Shown piece by piece: positions 42,980 through 52,165 of a stretch of DNA of 64,000 bases. Each line of letters starts with the position of its first letter. Within the stretch, counting starts at the first letter, position 1. This DNA comes from Marinimicrobium sp. C6131 (GTDB taxonomy: Bacteria; Pseudomonadota; Gammaproteobacteria; Pseudomonadales; Cellvibrionaceae): contig NZ_CP110629.1 in assembly GCF_026153455.1 (NCBI RefSeq), forward strand, positions 186,001 through 250,000, written 5' to 3'. Both the position numbers and the translations under genes were made by a program. The notes beneath the pieces are model-generated. The model saw nothing but the letters and a program-made list of their open reading frames with translations. It searched no databases and was not told where the DNA came from.

Positions 42980-44272
42980 TCAATGCAACTTCAACCGCGG
43001 TCGTAACCACCGATTGATTTTACCTGCCAGCATCAGTAACCCGGTCTTGATCAAACCGTGCACCGCGACCTGATGCATCCGGTAGAGCGAGATATAAACC
43101 ACTCGTGCCATCCGTCCCTCGATAAACAGGCTGCCCCGAGTCAGGTTGCCCATCAGGCTTCCCACCGTCGAGTAATTCGCCAGGGAAATCAACGAGCCGT
43201 GGTCTTTGTAGTGGTAGGTTTTCAGCGGCTTGTTGTGCAGGCAGGCGACCAGGTTGTCGTAACAGGTGTCCGCCATCTGGTGTGCCGACTGCGCGCGCGG
43301 TGGTACCCGCTTGCCATCTTCCTGAATGAACTCCGCGCAATCGCCAATCGCGAAAATCCGTTCGTCCCGAGTGGTCTGCAAATGTGCATTGACGGTCAAC
43401 TGATTGATCCGGTTGGTTTCCAGGCCACCGATGTTGGCCATAAACTCCGGCACCTTGATGCCGGCGGCCCAGACCATCAGGTCCGCCTCGATGAAATCAC
43501 CGTCTTTGGTGTGCAGGCCGTTATGCTCGGCGGAGGTCACCATCGTCTGAGTGCGCACTTTGACCCCGATGTTGGTCAGCTCGCGGGTGGCCGCGGCGGA
43601 GATGCGTTCGGGTAGAGCGGGCAGGATCCGCTCGCCGGCCTCCAGCAGCGTCACATGCAGGTGCTCATTGGTGATGGCATCGAAGCCATAGTGGTGAAAC
43701 TCTTTGACGGCATGATGCAGCTCCGCCGAGAGCTCCACGCCGGTTGCGCCGGCGCCCACAATGGCAATGCGTACTTCATCCGGTTCGTCGGGCACGCGCT
43801 GAATCCGCAAGAACCGATTGAGCAGTTTGTTGCGGAACCGGTGGGCCTGTTTGGGGCTGTCGAGAAAGATGCAGTGATCTTTCACGCCGGGAGTGCCGAA
43901 ATCATTGGATACCGACCCCAGAGCCATCACCAGGTAATCGTAATCGATTCGGGTCGATGGAATGTATTCCACGCCCTCCTCATCGAGAACCGGCGCCAGT
44001 ACGATCTGGCGCCGCTCCCGGTCGATATCGGTCAGTGTACCGATGCGGAAGTGGAAGCCTTTGGCGTAAGCCTGGGCGCGATAGCTGACCGCATCGTTGC
44101 CCTCATCCATGGTGCCCACCGCTATTTCATGAAGCAGCGGTTTCCACAAGTGCGTGGTATTGCGGTCCACCAGGGTAATATGGGCTTTCTTCTTTCGGCC
44201 CAGCTTGCGACCGAGTTTGGTGGCGAGCTCCAGTCCGCCAGCGCCACCGCCGACAACAACAATCTTTTCCAC
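42980..44272 (-). CDS. ndh: Type II NADH:quinone oxidoreductase
   Basis: Non-proton-pumping FAD enzyme that passes electrons from NADH to quinone at the membrane surface. 430 residues. The start is the GTG at 44272 (MEKIVVVGGGAGG), with a strong GGGAGAGGG box; the longer in-frame start would overlap the upstream gene. First Rossmann fold VVVGGGAGGLELATKLG (5-21), NAD fold IAIVGAGATGVELSAELHH (about 168-186), and FAIGDCAEFIQEDG near 300. The C-terminal amphipathic helix (MHQVAVHGLIKTGLLMLAGKINRWLRP) anchors it. It begins 13 bp after the oxidoreductase gene, so both form an operon. Confidence 0.93.
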   Translation of the reverse strand: MEKIVVVGGGAGGLELATKLGRKLGRKKKAHITLVDRNTTHLWKPLLHEIAVGTMDEGNDAVSYRAQAYAKGFHFRIGTLTDIDRERRQIVLAPVLDEEGVEYIPSTRIDYDYLVMALGSVSNDFGTPGVKDHCIFLDSPKQAHRFRNKLLNRFLRIQRVPDEPDEVRIAIVGAGATGVELSAELHHAVKEFHHYGFDAITNEHLHVTLLEAGERILPALPERISAAATRELTNIGVKVRTQTMVTSAEHNGLHTKDGDFIEADLMVWAAGIKVPEFMANIGGLETNRINQLTVNAHLQTTRDERIFAIGDCAEFIQEDGKRVPPRAQSAHQMADTCYDNLVACLHNKPLKTYHYKDHGSLISLANYSTVGSLMGNLTRGSLFIEGRMARVVYISLYRMHQVAVHGLIKTGLLMLAGKINRWLRPRLKLH

Positions 44273-44285
44273 GTAAACCCTCTCC

Positions 44286-45278
44286 CTAATCCAGGTTGAC
44301 CCAACGGCTTTCGTCCGAGCTGGTAAACAGCGCATCAATGACCCGCATATTGGCTTCGGCGTCCCACAGCGGGGTGGGGGCAGGGGTACCTTCCTGAATA
44401 CTTTTGGCGAAGGCATCCACCATCAACTGGTATTGGTTGGGCTCGGGAAAACTGAATGTCTGCTTTTCCCCCTTGATCACCAGAGTTACCCGGTTTTCAT
44501 CACCGGGTTCGGGGTTGAAAGGCTTTTCCAGTCGGATCATGCCCTTTTCACCATGAATTTCCGCCCACTGGGTAGCCTCAGTTTTGGTGGTGACGGTAAA
44601 AGTGGCGGTACCGTCGGGGAACTCCATGATGGCTGAGGTAAGACAGTCCACCTCGTAGCCGGCCAGGGGTTGTACGCTGCCCACAACGCGCACCGGCTCC
44701 GCGCCGTACACGTGGCGAGCGGAGGAAATGCCGTAGCAGCCGATGTCCATCAGTCCGCCACCGCCGATATCCGGCAGGTTGCGGATGTTCTCGTCGTCCC
44801 GGTTGTTGTAGGCAAAGAACGCGGTGTAAGTCCTTACTTGCCCCAGATCGCCGCGCTCGAGCCATTCGCGTACATGTTGCCACTGGGGGTGGAAGCGGTA
44901 CATGAAGGCTTCCATCAGCTTCTGCTTGGGGTGGGCTTTGGCAGCGGCTTTGAGTGCCTGAAGATCTTTGACGTCCAGGCTGATCGGCTTTTCACACAAT
45001 ACGTGCTTGCCGGCCTCCAGTGCCTGTATGGAGAGCGGGACGTGCAGATGATTGGGCAAAGGGTTGTAGATCGCGTCTATATTCGGATCCGCCAGCAGCG
45101 CCTCGTAGCTGCCGTGGGCAACCGGAATGCCCAATTCGTCGGCAAAGGCCCGGGCGCTGGCCTCGGTGCGTGAGCCCACGGCGACCACGTCACCCCGCTC
45201 GGAGGCCTGAATGGCGGGAATGACTTTCTTGCGACCAATATTGGCGGTGCTGAGCACCCCCCAGCGAATCTTGCTCAT
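44286..45278 (-). CDS. Gfo/Idh/MocA-family oxidoreductase
   Basis: NAD(P)-dependent dehydrogenase of the glucose-fructose oxidoreductase family, 330 residues. The start is the ATG at 45278 (MSKIRWGVLSTANIG), with AGGGAG 6 bases upstream. Rossmann motif GVLSTANIGRKKVIPAI, then the family hallmark KHVLCEKPISLD with the catalytic Lys near residue 95; the C-terminal beta-sheet domain carries GGGGLMDIGCYGISSARHV. Substrate unknown, probably a sugar or cyclitol. It shares an operon with ndh, which could reoxidise its NADH. The 296-bp gap upstream (45279-45574), shared with a divergent chemoreceptor, holds only a 10-bp palindrome (45424-45433). Confidence 0.85.
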   Translation of the reverse strand: MSKIRWGVLSTANIGRKKVIPAIQASERGDVVAVGSRTEASARAFADELGIPVAHGSYEALLADPNIDAIYNPLPNHLHVPLSIQALEAGKHVLCEKPISLDVKDLQALKAAAKAHPKQKLMEAFMYRFHPQWQHVREWLERGDLGQVRTYTAFFAYNNRDDENIRNLPDIGGGGLMDIGCYGISSARHVYGAEPVRVVGSVQPLAGYEVDCLTSAIMEFPDGTATFTVTTKTEATQWAEIHGEKGMIRLEKPFNPEPGDENRVTLVIKGEKQTFSFPEPNQYQLMVDAFAKSIQEGTPAPTPLWDAEANMRVIDALFTSSDESRWVNLD

Positions 45279-45574
45279 GACAAGCTCCCTAGCGTTGTGG
45301 GGACGGAATGGGTAGGCCGCTAGTGTACACCAGCGGGCAAAAAAGGCCTCAACTTTGCCGGTTTCCCGCCGAGAACCTTCAGTGAGGCCGGTGCGTCGTA
45401 AGGGCATGATGCTGTCGTAAGGTCCTTTAAAGGCTCACCAGTGCTTTCTGGATATTAAATAACCGTTTCGAAGGCTGCGGGAACACGTCCGACCTCGGTG
45501 TGGCGGTCTTCATATTGGCGATCATGGGCAAGCATTAGGGAAAAACAACAGCCCGGGACTCTGGGATACAGACT

Positions 45575-47200
45575 ATGTTTTTACGTGCATTGAATATCGG
45601 CCCCCGATTGGCGGCTGGCTTTGGGGCGATACTCCTGTTGCTGATTGGCTTGGGCCTTTTTGCGTTGTATGAAATGTCCCAGATGGATGAAATTTCCACC
45701 GAAATCAACGAAGACTGGCTTCCCGGGGTTCGCGCGGTAGGGGACCTGGGGACCAGTATGATGCGCTACCGGGTGTTCACCCTGCGGGCCGCCGCCGATG
45801 AAGACCCGGTGATGGTTGAGCAGAATATTGAGCGCATGCAGACCGTCAAAGCGGAAGTCCGAACCAATCAGGAGCGCTACGAGCGGGTGATCAACAGCCC
45901 GGAGGAACGGGCGGTCTATGACCGGTTTATTGAGGCTCAGTCCGAGTACTTCGATAATGCCGACATTCTCGTTGATTATGTGCGGCAGGGCGACTTCTCC
46001 TCGGCGATGGGGATTGTGACTATCGCTTTGGGCGCACCGGCCGATCAAATGGCGGAGGCTTTGCTGGAATTGTCTGATATCAATCAGGAGGGGTCTCGTC
46101 TGGCGGATGAGCGTGGTGCCGAGGTTATTGCCGAAGCAAAAATGGCTGTGATTGCGGCCATTGTGGTGGCGGTGCTGCTCGGTGTCGGACTGGCGATATT
46201 CCTGGCACGTAGCATTGTCCAGCCATTGGCCCAGGCCCTGGATAATGCGGAGACAATCGCCGGCGGCGACCTCAGTCAGCCCATTGAAGTCAAAGGGGAC
46301 GACGAGCCCGCTCGCCTGCTGAATTCGCTGGCGGTCATGCGGGAGAACCTGCGCAGTGCCATCAGCCAGATTTCCAACTCTTCCACCCAACTGGCTTCGG
46401 CGACGGAAGAGCTCAGCTCTGTGGCGGAAGACTCCTCACGCAGTCTGCAGGAGCAGACCGATGAGATCCAGCAGGCGGCCAGTGCGGTGACCGAAATGAC
46501 CGCCGCTGTGGAGGAGGTGGCCCGAAACGCGACGGAAACCTCCGAGTCCTCCGGCGAATGCGCCAGCGCCACCAAAGATGGGCTGGCCAAAGTGCGGGAG
46601 ACCCGCAAGTCCATCCAGTTCATGACCGATGAAATTGACAAGACGTCCGAATCGGTCAATGGCCTGGCGGAGCAGGCCAATGATATCGGCAAGGTGATGG
46701 ATGTGATTCTCGCCATTGCTGAACAGACCAACCTGCTGGCGCTCAATGCGGCCATTGAGGCGGCCCGGGCCGGTGAGGCCGGTCGCGGCTTCGCCGTGGT
46801 GGCGGATGAGGTGCGCGCGCTGGCCCACCGGACTCAGACCTCCACCAAGGAAATTGAGACCATCATCAACAACATCCAGAACGGCACCAAAGACGCGGTG
46901 TCATCCATGGAGTTGAGCAGCACCCGCGCCACCGAGACGCTGGCGGTGGCCAAGGCCGCTGGCGAGGCCCTGGACCGAATTGCCGAGGGGATCGACGATA
47001 TCAACGAGCGCAACCAGGTCATTGCCAGCGCATCGGAAGAGCAGGCCAGCGTGGCCCGGGAAGTGGACCGCAACCTGGTCAAGATCAGCGATATCGCCAC
47101 CCAGTCGGCCGCCGGGGCCAATCAGACCAGTGCCTCGGCCGAGGAGCTGTCCAGGTTGGCGGTGGAGCTCAATACGCTGGTCAGCCGATTCCAGTTGTAG
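45575..47200 (+). CDS. Methyl-accepting chemotaxis protein
   Basis: Inner-membrane chemoreceptor, 541 residues. TM1 about 10-33, periplasmic four-helix-bundle sensor domain (4HB_MCP-like) about 34-188, TM2 about 189-212, HAMP about 213-265, then a long coiled-coil signalling domain. The hairpin tip carries the classic EQTNLLALNAAIEAARAGEAGRGFAVVADEVRALA near 382-416. No C-terminal NWETF-type CheR/CheB pentapeptide is present. Ligand unknown; the gene stands alone. Confidence 0.93.
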   Translation: MFLRALNIGPRLAAGFGAILLLLIGLGLFALYEMSQMDEISTEINEDWLPGVRAVGDLGTSMMRYRVFTLRAAADEDPVMVEQNIERMQTVKAEVRTNQERYERVINSPEERAVYDRFIEAQSEYFDNADILVDYVRQGDFSSAMGIVTIALGAPADQMAEALLELSDINQEGSRLADERGAEVIAEAKMAVIAAIVVAVLLGVGLAIFLARSIVQPLAQALDNAETIAGGDLSQPIEVKGDDEPARLLNSLAVMRENLRSAISQISNSSTQLASATEELSSVAEDSSRSLQEQTDEIQQAASAVTEMTAAVEEVARNATETSESSGECASATKDGLAKVRETRKSIQFMTDEIDKTSESVNGLAEQANDIGKVMDVILAIAEQTNLLALNAAIEAARAGEAGRGFAVVADEVRALAHRTQTSTKEIETIINNIQNGTKDAVSSMELSSTRATETLAVAKAAGEALDRIAEGIDDINERNQVIASASEEQASVAREVDRNLVKISDIATQSAAGANQTSASAEELSRLAVELNTLVSRFQL

Positions 47201-47216
47201 TGCGCTGGTTGCGGCT

Positions 47217-47237
47217 GCGGCACCCCTGGGGTGCCGC
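47217..47237 (+). other. Hairpin after the chemoreceptor gene
   Basis: A 9-bp GC-rich stem (47217-47225 with 47229-47237) around a CTG loop, 17 bp after the stop. No T-run follows, so termination would be weak or need Rho. Confidence 0.45.
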
Positions 47238-47352
47238 GCCGCATTCCCGAATTTCCCCTGCCCTGAATCCAAACTCCTCCCTCTCCTCGTCTCAACATAT
47301 AACCCAGCGCCACGCTGGACGAGCTAGAATGAAACCGACGAGGATACGGACC

Positions 47353-47865
47353 ATGAACCACCTGACCTTAAGTAACTTTTTGCGCGGCACTGCGCTGCTT
47401 CTGCTGGCCGTTGGCTTGATCACCGGTGCCCTGCCTGCGCTGGCTGAAACCGCCAATTGGCAGCAGCATATGCCCGAGCATATCCCCGGAGGCGATGCGG
47501 CGGCCCTGATCATTCCGGTTGTCGCCATCCTGATGGTGTTCGGTGCTCCGGCGCTGGCCGTGATTCTGATTGCCCTGTTCGTGTTCCGTCACAGGGAGCG
47601 GCGCCAGCAGTTGCTCAACGAGCGTATCCAGAAGTTTCTGGAGGCCGGCCAGCCGGTGCCCGAGAATCTGATGGAGGACGCGCTGCCGAGCCCGGTCCGG
47701 AACCTGAATCAGGGGTTGGTACTGCTGGGTGCGGGTATCGGGCTGACGGTGTTCCTGACCCTGATGACCGGTGTCGCCATCGGCAGTCTGGGATTGATCC
47801 TGGTGGGCGTTGGCCTGGCCAAAATCCTGATCTGGAAACTCGCTGAGCGTCAGGCCCAGCAATGA
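47353..47865 (+). CDS. Membrane protein of the ECF sigma operon (DUF6249-like)
   Basis: 170 residues from ATG 47353 (MNHLTLSNFLRG), with CGAGGA upstream; ATG 47329 is a possible alternative. A signal-peptide-like first helix ends near ALAETA (about 27-32). A short periplasmic stretch with His and Glu follows (NWQQHMPEHIPGGD), then a membrane helix about 46-70, a cytosolic charged part (HRERRQQLLNERIQKFLEAGQPVPENLM), and two more hydrophobic helices near the C-terminus. It overlaps the sigma gene by 4 bp (ATGA), so the three genes are co-translated. Function unknown; a sensor or target of the sigma factor are both possible. Confidence 0.75.
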   Translation: MNHLTLSNFLRGTALLLLAVGLITGALPALAETANWQQHMPEHIPGGDAAALIIPVVAILMVFGAPALAVILIALFVFRHRERRQQLLNERIQKFLEAGQPVPENLMEDALPSPVRNLNQGLVLLGAGIGLTVFLTLMTGVAIGSLGLILVGVGLAKILIWKLAERQAQQ

Positions 47866-48440
47866 CCCGGACCCCTGAGCCGATGTCTGACGCGGGCCTG
47901 ATTGCCCGCGTCATGACCCAGCAGGACCAACACGCCTTCCGGCAGTTGGTCCTGCGCTATCAGTCGCCGGTGCGCCGGTGGGCCCGGCGCCTGTGCAATG
48001 GCGATGAGGCGGCGGCCGACGATCTGGCCCAGGAGGTGTTTATCAAGGTCTATCGCTCACTGCACAGCTTTCGGGGTGAGGCGCGTTTTTCCACCTGGTT
48101 GTATCGAATCGCCTTCAACCTGGCGGTCAGCCAGAAGCGGCTGGCGCGGGAGCGCTGGACCCGGGTTGACCTGGAGGACGTCACGCCAGAGCTTGAGTCC
48201 CATCAGGTGCAGCCCGGACACGCCGGTTCCGTGGACGCCCGGCGTGATCTGGAGGCGGCCATGGCTCAGTTGAGTCAACCTCAGCAGTGGGCCCTGCGTC
48301 TGAGCCTTGAAGAGGAGCTCACGCAGGAGGAGGTGGCCGAGGTGATGGGTATCCCCCTTGGCACGGTGAAAACCCATTTACTCCGTGGTAAAAAAGCGCT
48401 GAGAGCCCAACTCTCATCCTGGCAGGAGACGGCACAATGA
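47862..48440 (+). CDS. ECF-family RNA polymerase sigma factor
   Basis: RpoE-like sigma-70 factor, 192 residues. Region 2 (about 25-92) has QSPVRRWARRLCNGDEAAADDLAQEVFIKVYRSL and FSTWLYRIAFNLA; region 4 (about 135-185) has LTQEEVAEVMGIPLGTVKTHLLRGKKAL as the helix-turn-helix. No region 1.1 or 3, as expected for this group. It overlaps both neighbours by 4 bp; the small membrane protein after it is the likely anti-sigma. No autoregulated promoter was recognised. Confidence 0.9.
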   Translation: MTRTPEPMSDAGLIARVMTQQDQHAFRQLVLRYQSPVRRWARRLCNGDEAAADDLAQEVFIKVYRSLHSFRGEARFSTWLYRIAFNLAVSQKRLARERWTRVDLEDVTPELESHQVQPGHAGSVDARRDLEAAMAQLSQPQQWALRLSLEEELTQEEVAEVMGIPLGTVKTHLLRGKKALRAQLSSWQETAQ

Positions 48441-48778
48441 AATCTGATACTCTGAACGACGATCGCGAACTGGACGCCTGGCTGAGCCACGCGCTGCAGC
48501 GTAACAGCGATCATATTGATGATGCCGGTTTTACCGATGCGGTCATGCACCGGTTGCCGGCGCGCCGCGCGGAGCGTTTGCCCGGAATCCTCTGGGTGCT
48601 GTTGATGGCGGTGTTGGCCGGTCTGTTGGCACTGGTGCTGATTCCCGCCCCAACCTGGGCCTATGCCCTGGCGGGGGCCCTGCTGACAACGCCGCTGACG
48701 GTCCTGATTCAGGTGGGGTTACTGGCGACGGCAGTATTGGTGGCCGGTGCCGGCTACTGGATCTGGCATGAGGATTGA
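48437..48778 (+). CDS. Small membrane protein, candidate anti-sigma factor
   Basis: 113 residues. N-terminal cytosolic part of about 45 residues (DDRELDAWLSHALQRNS, then DAGFTDAVMHRLPARR), then two membrane helices at about 50-70 and 78-107, ending in WIWHED. The size and layout suit a membrane-held regulator of the ECF sigma factor it overlaps by 4 bp. It has no recognisable zinc-binding ZAS motif (HxxxCxxC), so assignment rests on context only. Confidence 0.7.
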   Translation: MKSDTLNDDRELDAWLSHALQRNSDHIDDAGFTDAVMHRLPARRAERLPGILWVLLMAVLAGLLALVLIPAPTWAYALAGALLTTPLTVLIQVGLLATAVLVAGAGYWIWHED

Positions 48779-48782
48779 TTGT

Positions 48783-48812
48783 TTGGCGCTCGCCCGCCAT
48801 TCGCGTTAGAAT
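48783..48812 (+). promoter_or_regulatory. Promoter of the thiamine salvage operon
   Basis: TTGGCG (48783-48788) and TAGAAT (48807-48812) with 18-bp spacing. The transcript would start near 48819, right at the 5' edge of the riboswitch. Confidence 0.65.
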
Positions 48813-48818
48813 TGGTGC

Positions 48819-48916
48819 CACTCCTCGGGGAGGTTATAGACCTGAGACGCTCTGGGCACAGAGCGGACCCGTTGAACCTGATCCGGTTAATGCCGGCGTA
48901 GGGATAGGAAGAGGAA
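48819..48916 (+). ncRNA. TPP riboswitch
   Basis: Contains the thi-box hallmarks: CTGAGA (48842-48847), then a variable hairpin, CCCGTTGAACCTGATC and the TAATGCCGGCGTAGGGA segment (48889-48904). The closing stem P1 can form between TCCTC (48822-48826) and GAGGA (48911-48915). It lies 130 bp before a TonB-dependent receptor gene. Between it and the gene I see no strong intrinsic terminator, so control may act on translation or through Rho. Confidence 0.93.
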
Positions 48917-49044
48917 CCAGCGCCCCGCAATGGCTTGGGGGTGCCGTCGGCCAGTCCTCTGGCCCGCCACAATAAATAGCGTTCCAGCACACTCCCGCTC
49001 GCATACCGGGTCTCCACTTAACCGATGTTTTGGAGACTCTGCCC

Positions 49045-51162
49045 ATGAACCCGACACGCTTTTCGCTTTCCGCTTTGACGGCCGCGCTTTTGACGGTCAG
49101 CACCCAGGCCCAGGATCTGGCCCGGATCGATGAAGAAATTCTGGTCACCGCCGATTTTCGCCAGTCCAGCCTTCTGGATCTGGCCGCCAGCGCCTCGGTC
49201 ATTGATGCCGACACCATCCGCCAGCGCGGCGCCGATCACCTGTCCCAGGTGCTGAACACCGCGCCGAACGTCAACTTTTCCGCCGGTACCTCCCGGGCGC
49301 GCTTCTTTCAGATTCGCGGTATCGGCGAGCGCAGCCAGTTTGTCGAGCCGGTCAACCCGTCAGTCGGCCTGATCATCGACGGTATTGACATGACCGGCAT
49401 CGGCGCCGGCGCCACCACCCTGGATATCCAGCAGGTCGAAGTGCTGAGAGGTCCCCAGGGCACGCTTTATGGCGCCAATGCCATGGCGGGCCTGATCAAT
49501 ATGGTCTCGGGCGCGCCCACCGAGTCGTTTGAGGGTACAGCCAGCCTGGGGGTGGCCGAGTACAACACCCGCACTGCCAGCGGTGTCATCAGCGGCCCGG
49601 TATTGGACACCCTCAGCTATCGCCTGGCGGCGGGCACCACCCTCAGTGATGGCTATCAGGAAAACGCCTTTCTCGGCATCGACGACAACGCCGATATTGA
49701 TGAGCAGACCCTGCGGGGCAAGTTGCACTGGGACCCCAGAAGCGATCTGAGCGTCGACATCACCGCTTTCTATGTGGATGTCGACAACGGATACGACGGC
49801 TTCTCCCTGGACAACACCCGCACCACCCTGTCGGACCAGCCCGGCCACGACCGCCAGGAGAGCACCGCCGGTTCGGTGCGCCTGCAGTGGCAGGCCACCG
49901 AGGCGTTTGATGTGGAGGCGCTGGTCAGCCACGCCCAGTCCGATCTCGAATATGGCTACGACGAAGACTGGGCCTACGAAGATATCTGTGTCGATTTCGA
50001 GTGTGTTTTCGACGGCTACAACTCTTTTGATAACTACCTGCGGGACAACGACAATACCAGTGTCGATCTTCGCCTGGTGTCGCGCAATGCAGAGGATGAG
50101 CTGGGCTGGGTGGTCGGTGCTTACTACCGGGACCAGAGTGAGGACTTACGCCGCGAGTACACCTACCTGGAAGAGGATTTCCGAAGTGCCTTCAGCACCG
50201 AGAACACCGCGCTCTATGGCCAGTTGGATATCCCCTTGGCGGAGCGCCTGACCCTGAAAACCGGCCTGCGCCACGAAACCCGCGATGCCGATTACGCCGA
50301 CAGCGACGGTGCGGTGTTCAGCCCCTCGGAAGACATGTGGGGCGGCAAGCTGGCCCTGGAATATCGGGATCAAGCGGATAACCTGTGGTACGCCCTGGCC
50401 TCGCGCGGCTTCAAGGCCGGCGGCTTCAACAGCAGTCAGACGTTGGCGGCGAATGAGCGGGAGTTTGACACCGAAACCCTCTGGAATTACGAGGCCGGTT
50501 GGAAAGGCGAAGCGCTCGAGGGCGCCCTGCAGACCCGGGTGGCGGTGTTCTATCAGGACCGGGACGACGTGCAGACCAAACAGTCCCGGGTGGTTCCGGA
50601 CGAGGGTGACAACTGTCCCTGCAGCTTTATCGACTACACCACCAACGCCGCCGCGGGCAGTGCTCGGGGCCTGGAGTTCGAGGCCAACGTCCGGCTCAAT
50701 CGTATGACTGACGTGTTCGCCAGTGTGGGCCTGCTCGATAGTGAGTTCGATGATTTTCAGAGCTTCGCGCATGTCGGCGCCAACGAAGAGACCGGTGAGC
50801 CGCAAGACCTGAGTGGCCACGATCTGCCGCACGCCCCGAGCTATCAATTTGCGGTGGGTGCGCTGTTTAACCTGACGGAGCACTGGTATGCTCGCGTGGA
50901 GTTGGAGGGCAAAGATGATTTTTATTTCTCCAGCCGCCACGAGGCGCAGTCCGATGCGTATGAGTTGTTGAATGGTCGTGTCGGTTATCGTGCCGACAGC
51001 TGGGAGGTGGCGCTCTGGGGCCGCAATCTGACCGATGAGGATGTCAAAACCCGGGGTTTCGGCGCCTTCGGTAATGACCCGCGGGATGGTTACGAAACCA
51101 AGCCCTATTACCAGTTCGGCGAACCGCGGGTTGTGGGTGTTGATTTTAATCTGCGGTTCTAG
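49045..51162 (+). CDS. TonB-dependent receptor, predicted for thiamine
   Basis: Outer-membrane importer, 705 residues from ATG 49045 (MNPTRFSLSALTAALL), preceded by TTGGAG. Signal peptide to about residue 23 (TQAQ). TonB-box-like EEILVTADFR (about 30-39). Plug about 40-160 with LSQVLNTAPNVNFSAGTSRARFFQIRG and VEVLRGPQGTLYGANAMAGLINM. Barrel ends VGVDFNLRF. Its place under a TPP riboswitch and ahead of pnuT and a thiamine-binding protein makes thiamine or a thiamine phosphate the likely substrate. Such riboswitch-linked receptors are known in Alteromonadales. Confidence 0.9.
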   Translation: MNPTRFSLSALTAALLTVSTQAQDLARIDEEILVTADFRQSSLLDLAASASVIDADTIRQRGADHLSQVLNTAPNVNFSAGTSRARFFQIRGIGERSQFVEPVNPSVGLIIDGIDMTGIGAGATTLDIQQVEVLRGPQGTLYGANAMAGLINMVSGAPTESFEGTASLGVAEYNTRTASGVISGPVLDTLSYRLAAGTTLSDGYQENAFLGIDDNADIDEQTLRGKLHWDPRSDLSVDITAFYVDVDNGYDGFSLDNTRTTLSDQPGHDRQESTAGSVRLQWQATEAFDVEALVSHAQSDLEYGYDEDWAYEDICVDFECVFDGYNSFDNYLRDNDNTSVDLRLVSRNAEDELGWVVGAYYRDQSEDLRREYTYLEEDFRSAFSTENTALYGQLDIPLAERLTLKTGLRHETRDADYADSDGAVFSPSEDMWGGKLALEYRDQADNLWYALASRGFKAGGFNSSQTLAANEREFDTETLWNYEAGWKGEALEGALQTRVAVFYQDRDDVQTKQSRVVPDEGDNCPCSFIDYTTNAAAGSARGLEFEANVRLNRMTDVFASVGLLDSEFDDFQSFAHVGANEETGEPQDLSGHDLPHAPSYQFAVGALFNLTEHWYARVELEGKDDFYFSSRHEAQSDAYELLNGRVGYRADSWEVALWGRNLTDEDVKTRGFGAFGNDPRDGYETKPYYQFGEPRVVGVDFNLRF

Positions 51163-51261
51163 GCGGGCTTTTTTAGATTCGGGGGCGTCGGTGTCAGGAA
51201 CCTTGGATCAGGACACGCCCCCAACATCTAATCAAAATATTCCGAGTAGAGAGGCAACACC

Positions 51262-51513
51262 ATGAAACTCTCCGTAGAAATCAGTATGTACCCGTTTAAT
51301 GGCGACTACATTCCGCCCATCAAAGGGTTTATCGATTGGCTTAACCAGCAGGAAGGCATTCTGATTCAGACCGTGCCCACCTGCACCATCATCACCGGCG
51401 ACTACGACCGGGTGATGGACATCCTGCGCGACGGCATCAAATACAGCTATGACCAGTATGGCAAAGCCGTATTCGTCACCAAATTTCTGCCCAACTATGA
51501 AGCTCTGAACTGA
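51262..51513 (+). CDS. YkoF/YqgV-like thiamine-binding protein
   Basis: 83 residues, a single ferredoxin-like domain resembling one half of YkoF, which binds thiamine or HMP. The start MKLSVEISMYPFNGDYIPPIK and the CTIITGDYDRVMDILRDGIKYSYDQYGKAVFVTKF end fit this family. No signal peptide, so it is cytosolic. Located between the receptor and pnuT; it may buffer or sense imported thiamine. Confidence 0.82.
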   Translation: MKLSVEISMYPFNGDYIPPIKGFIDWLNQQEGILIQTVPTCTIITGDYDRVMDILRDGIKYSYDQYGKAVFVTKFLPNYEALN

Positions 51514-51529
51514 TGGAAGCCCTGAGTTG

Positions 51530-52165
51530 ATGAACGACATCACCCAACAAGTGGCCGACACCTGGTCCCAGTGGCTCGGCTGGGAACTGGTCGCGGTGAC
51601 GCTCGCGCTGGCCTACCTGGTACTGGCCGTGCGCCAGAACGCCCTGTGCTGGTACGCGGGCTTTCTGAGCACTGCCATCTACACGGCGCTCTACTGGAAC
51701 GTCAGCCTGCTGATGGAGTCCGCGCTCAACGTCTATTACATGGTCATGGCCGTCTACGGCTGGTGGCAATGGCGTCACGGCGGCCGGGGCGATACCGAAC
51801 TGCCCGTGCAGACCTGGCCCTGGCGTACCCACGCGCTGGTAATGGGGGGCATCTTTCTGGTCAGCGTGGCCTCGGGCACCTGGCTGAGCTACTTCACCCA
51901 GGCCGCCTGGCCCTACCTGGACTCCTTCACCACCTGGGCGGCCGTGGTGACCACTTATATGGTGGCCCGTAAAGTGCTGGAAAACTGGCTCTACTGGATG
52001 ATCATCAACAGCCTGCAAATGATCATTCTGTGGGAACGCAGCCTTTATCTCACGGCGCTTCTGATGGCGCTGTACCTGGTCATCTCGGTGTTCGGTTGGC
52101 TGAGTTGGGTTCGGGATTATCGGAGCCAGAAACGGGATGATGCCCGGGAAGCCGCCTGTGCCTGA
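51530..52165 (+). CDS. pnuT: PnuT thiamine transporter (PnuC family)
   Basis: Inner-membrane facilitator for thiamine; uptake is driven by trapping through phosphorylation. 211 residues from ATG 51530, GGAAG 10 bases upstream. About seven membrane helices. PnuC-family motifs LCWYAGFLSTAIYTALYW (about 38-55) and LNVYYMVMAVYGWWQW (about 65-80), plus WLYWMIINSLQM. Assigned to PnuT rather than PnuC (nicotinamide riboside) by the TPP riboswitch and neighbours. The downstream kinase gene overlaps it by 29 bp. Confidence 0.9.
   Translation: MNDITQQVADTWSQWLGWELVAVTLALAYLVLAVRQNALCWYAGFLSTAIYTALYWNVSLLMESALNVYYMVMAVYGWWQWRHGGRGDTELPVQTWPWRTHALVMGGIFLVSVASGTWLSYFTQAAWPYLDSFTTWAAVVTTYMVARKVLENWLYWMIINSLQMIILWERSLYLTALLMALYLVISVFGWLSWVRDYRSQKRDDAREAACA

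Noticed and set aside
45408..45574. FliA (sigma-28) promoter before the chemoreceptor
   Set aside because: A TAAA at 45457 has no GCCGATAA at the right distance; no match beyond chance.
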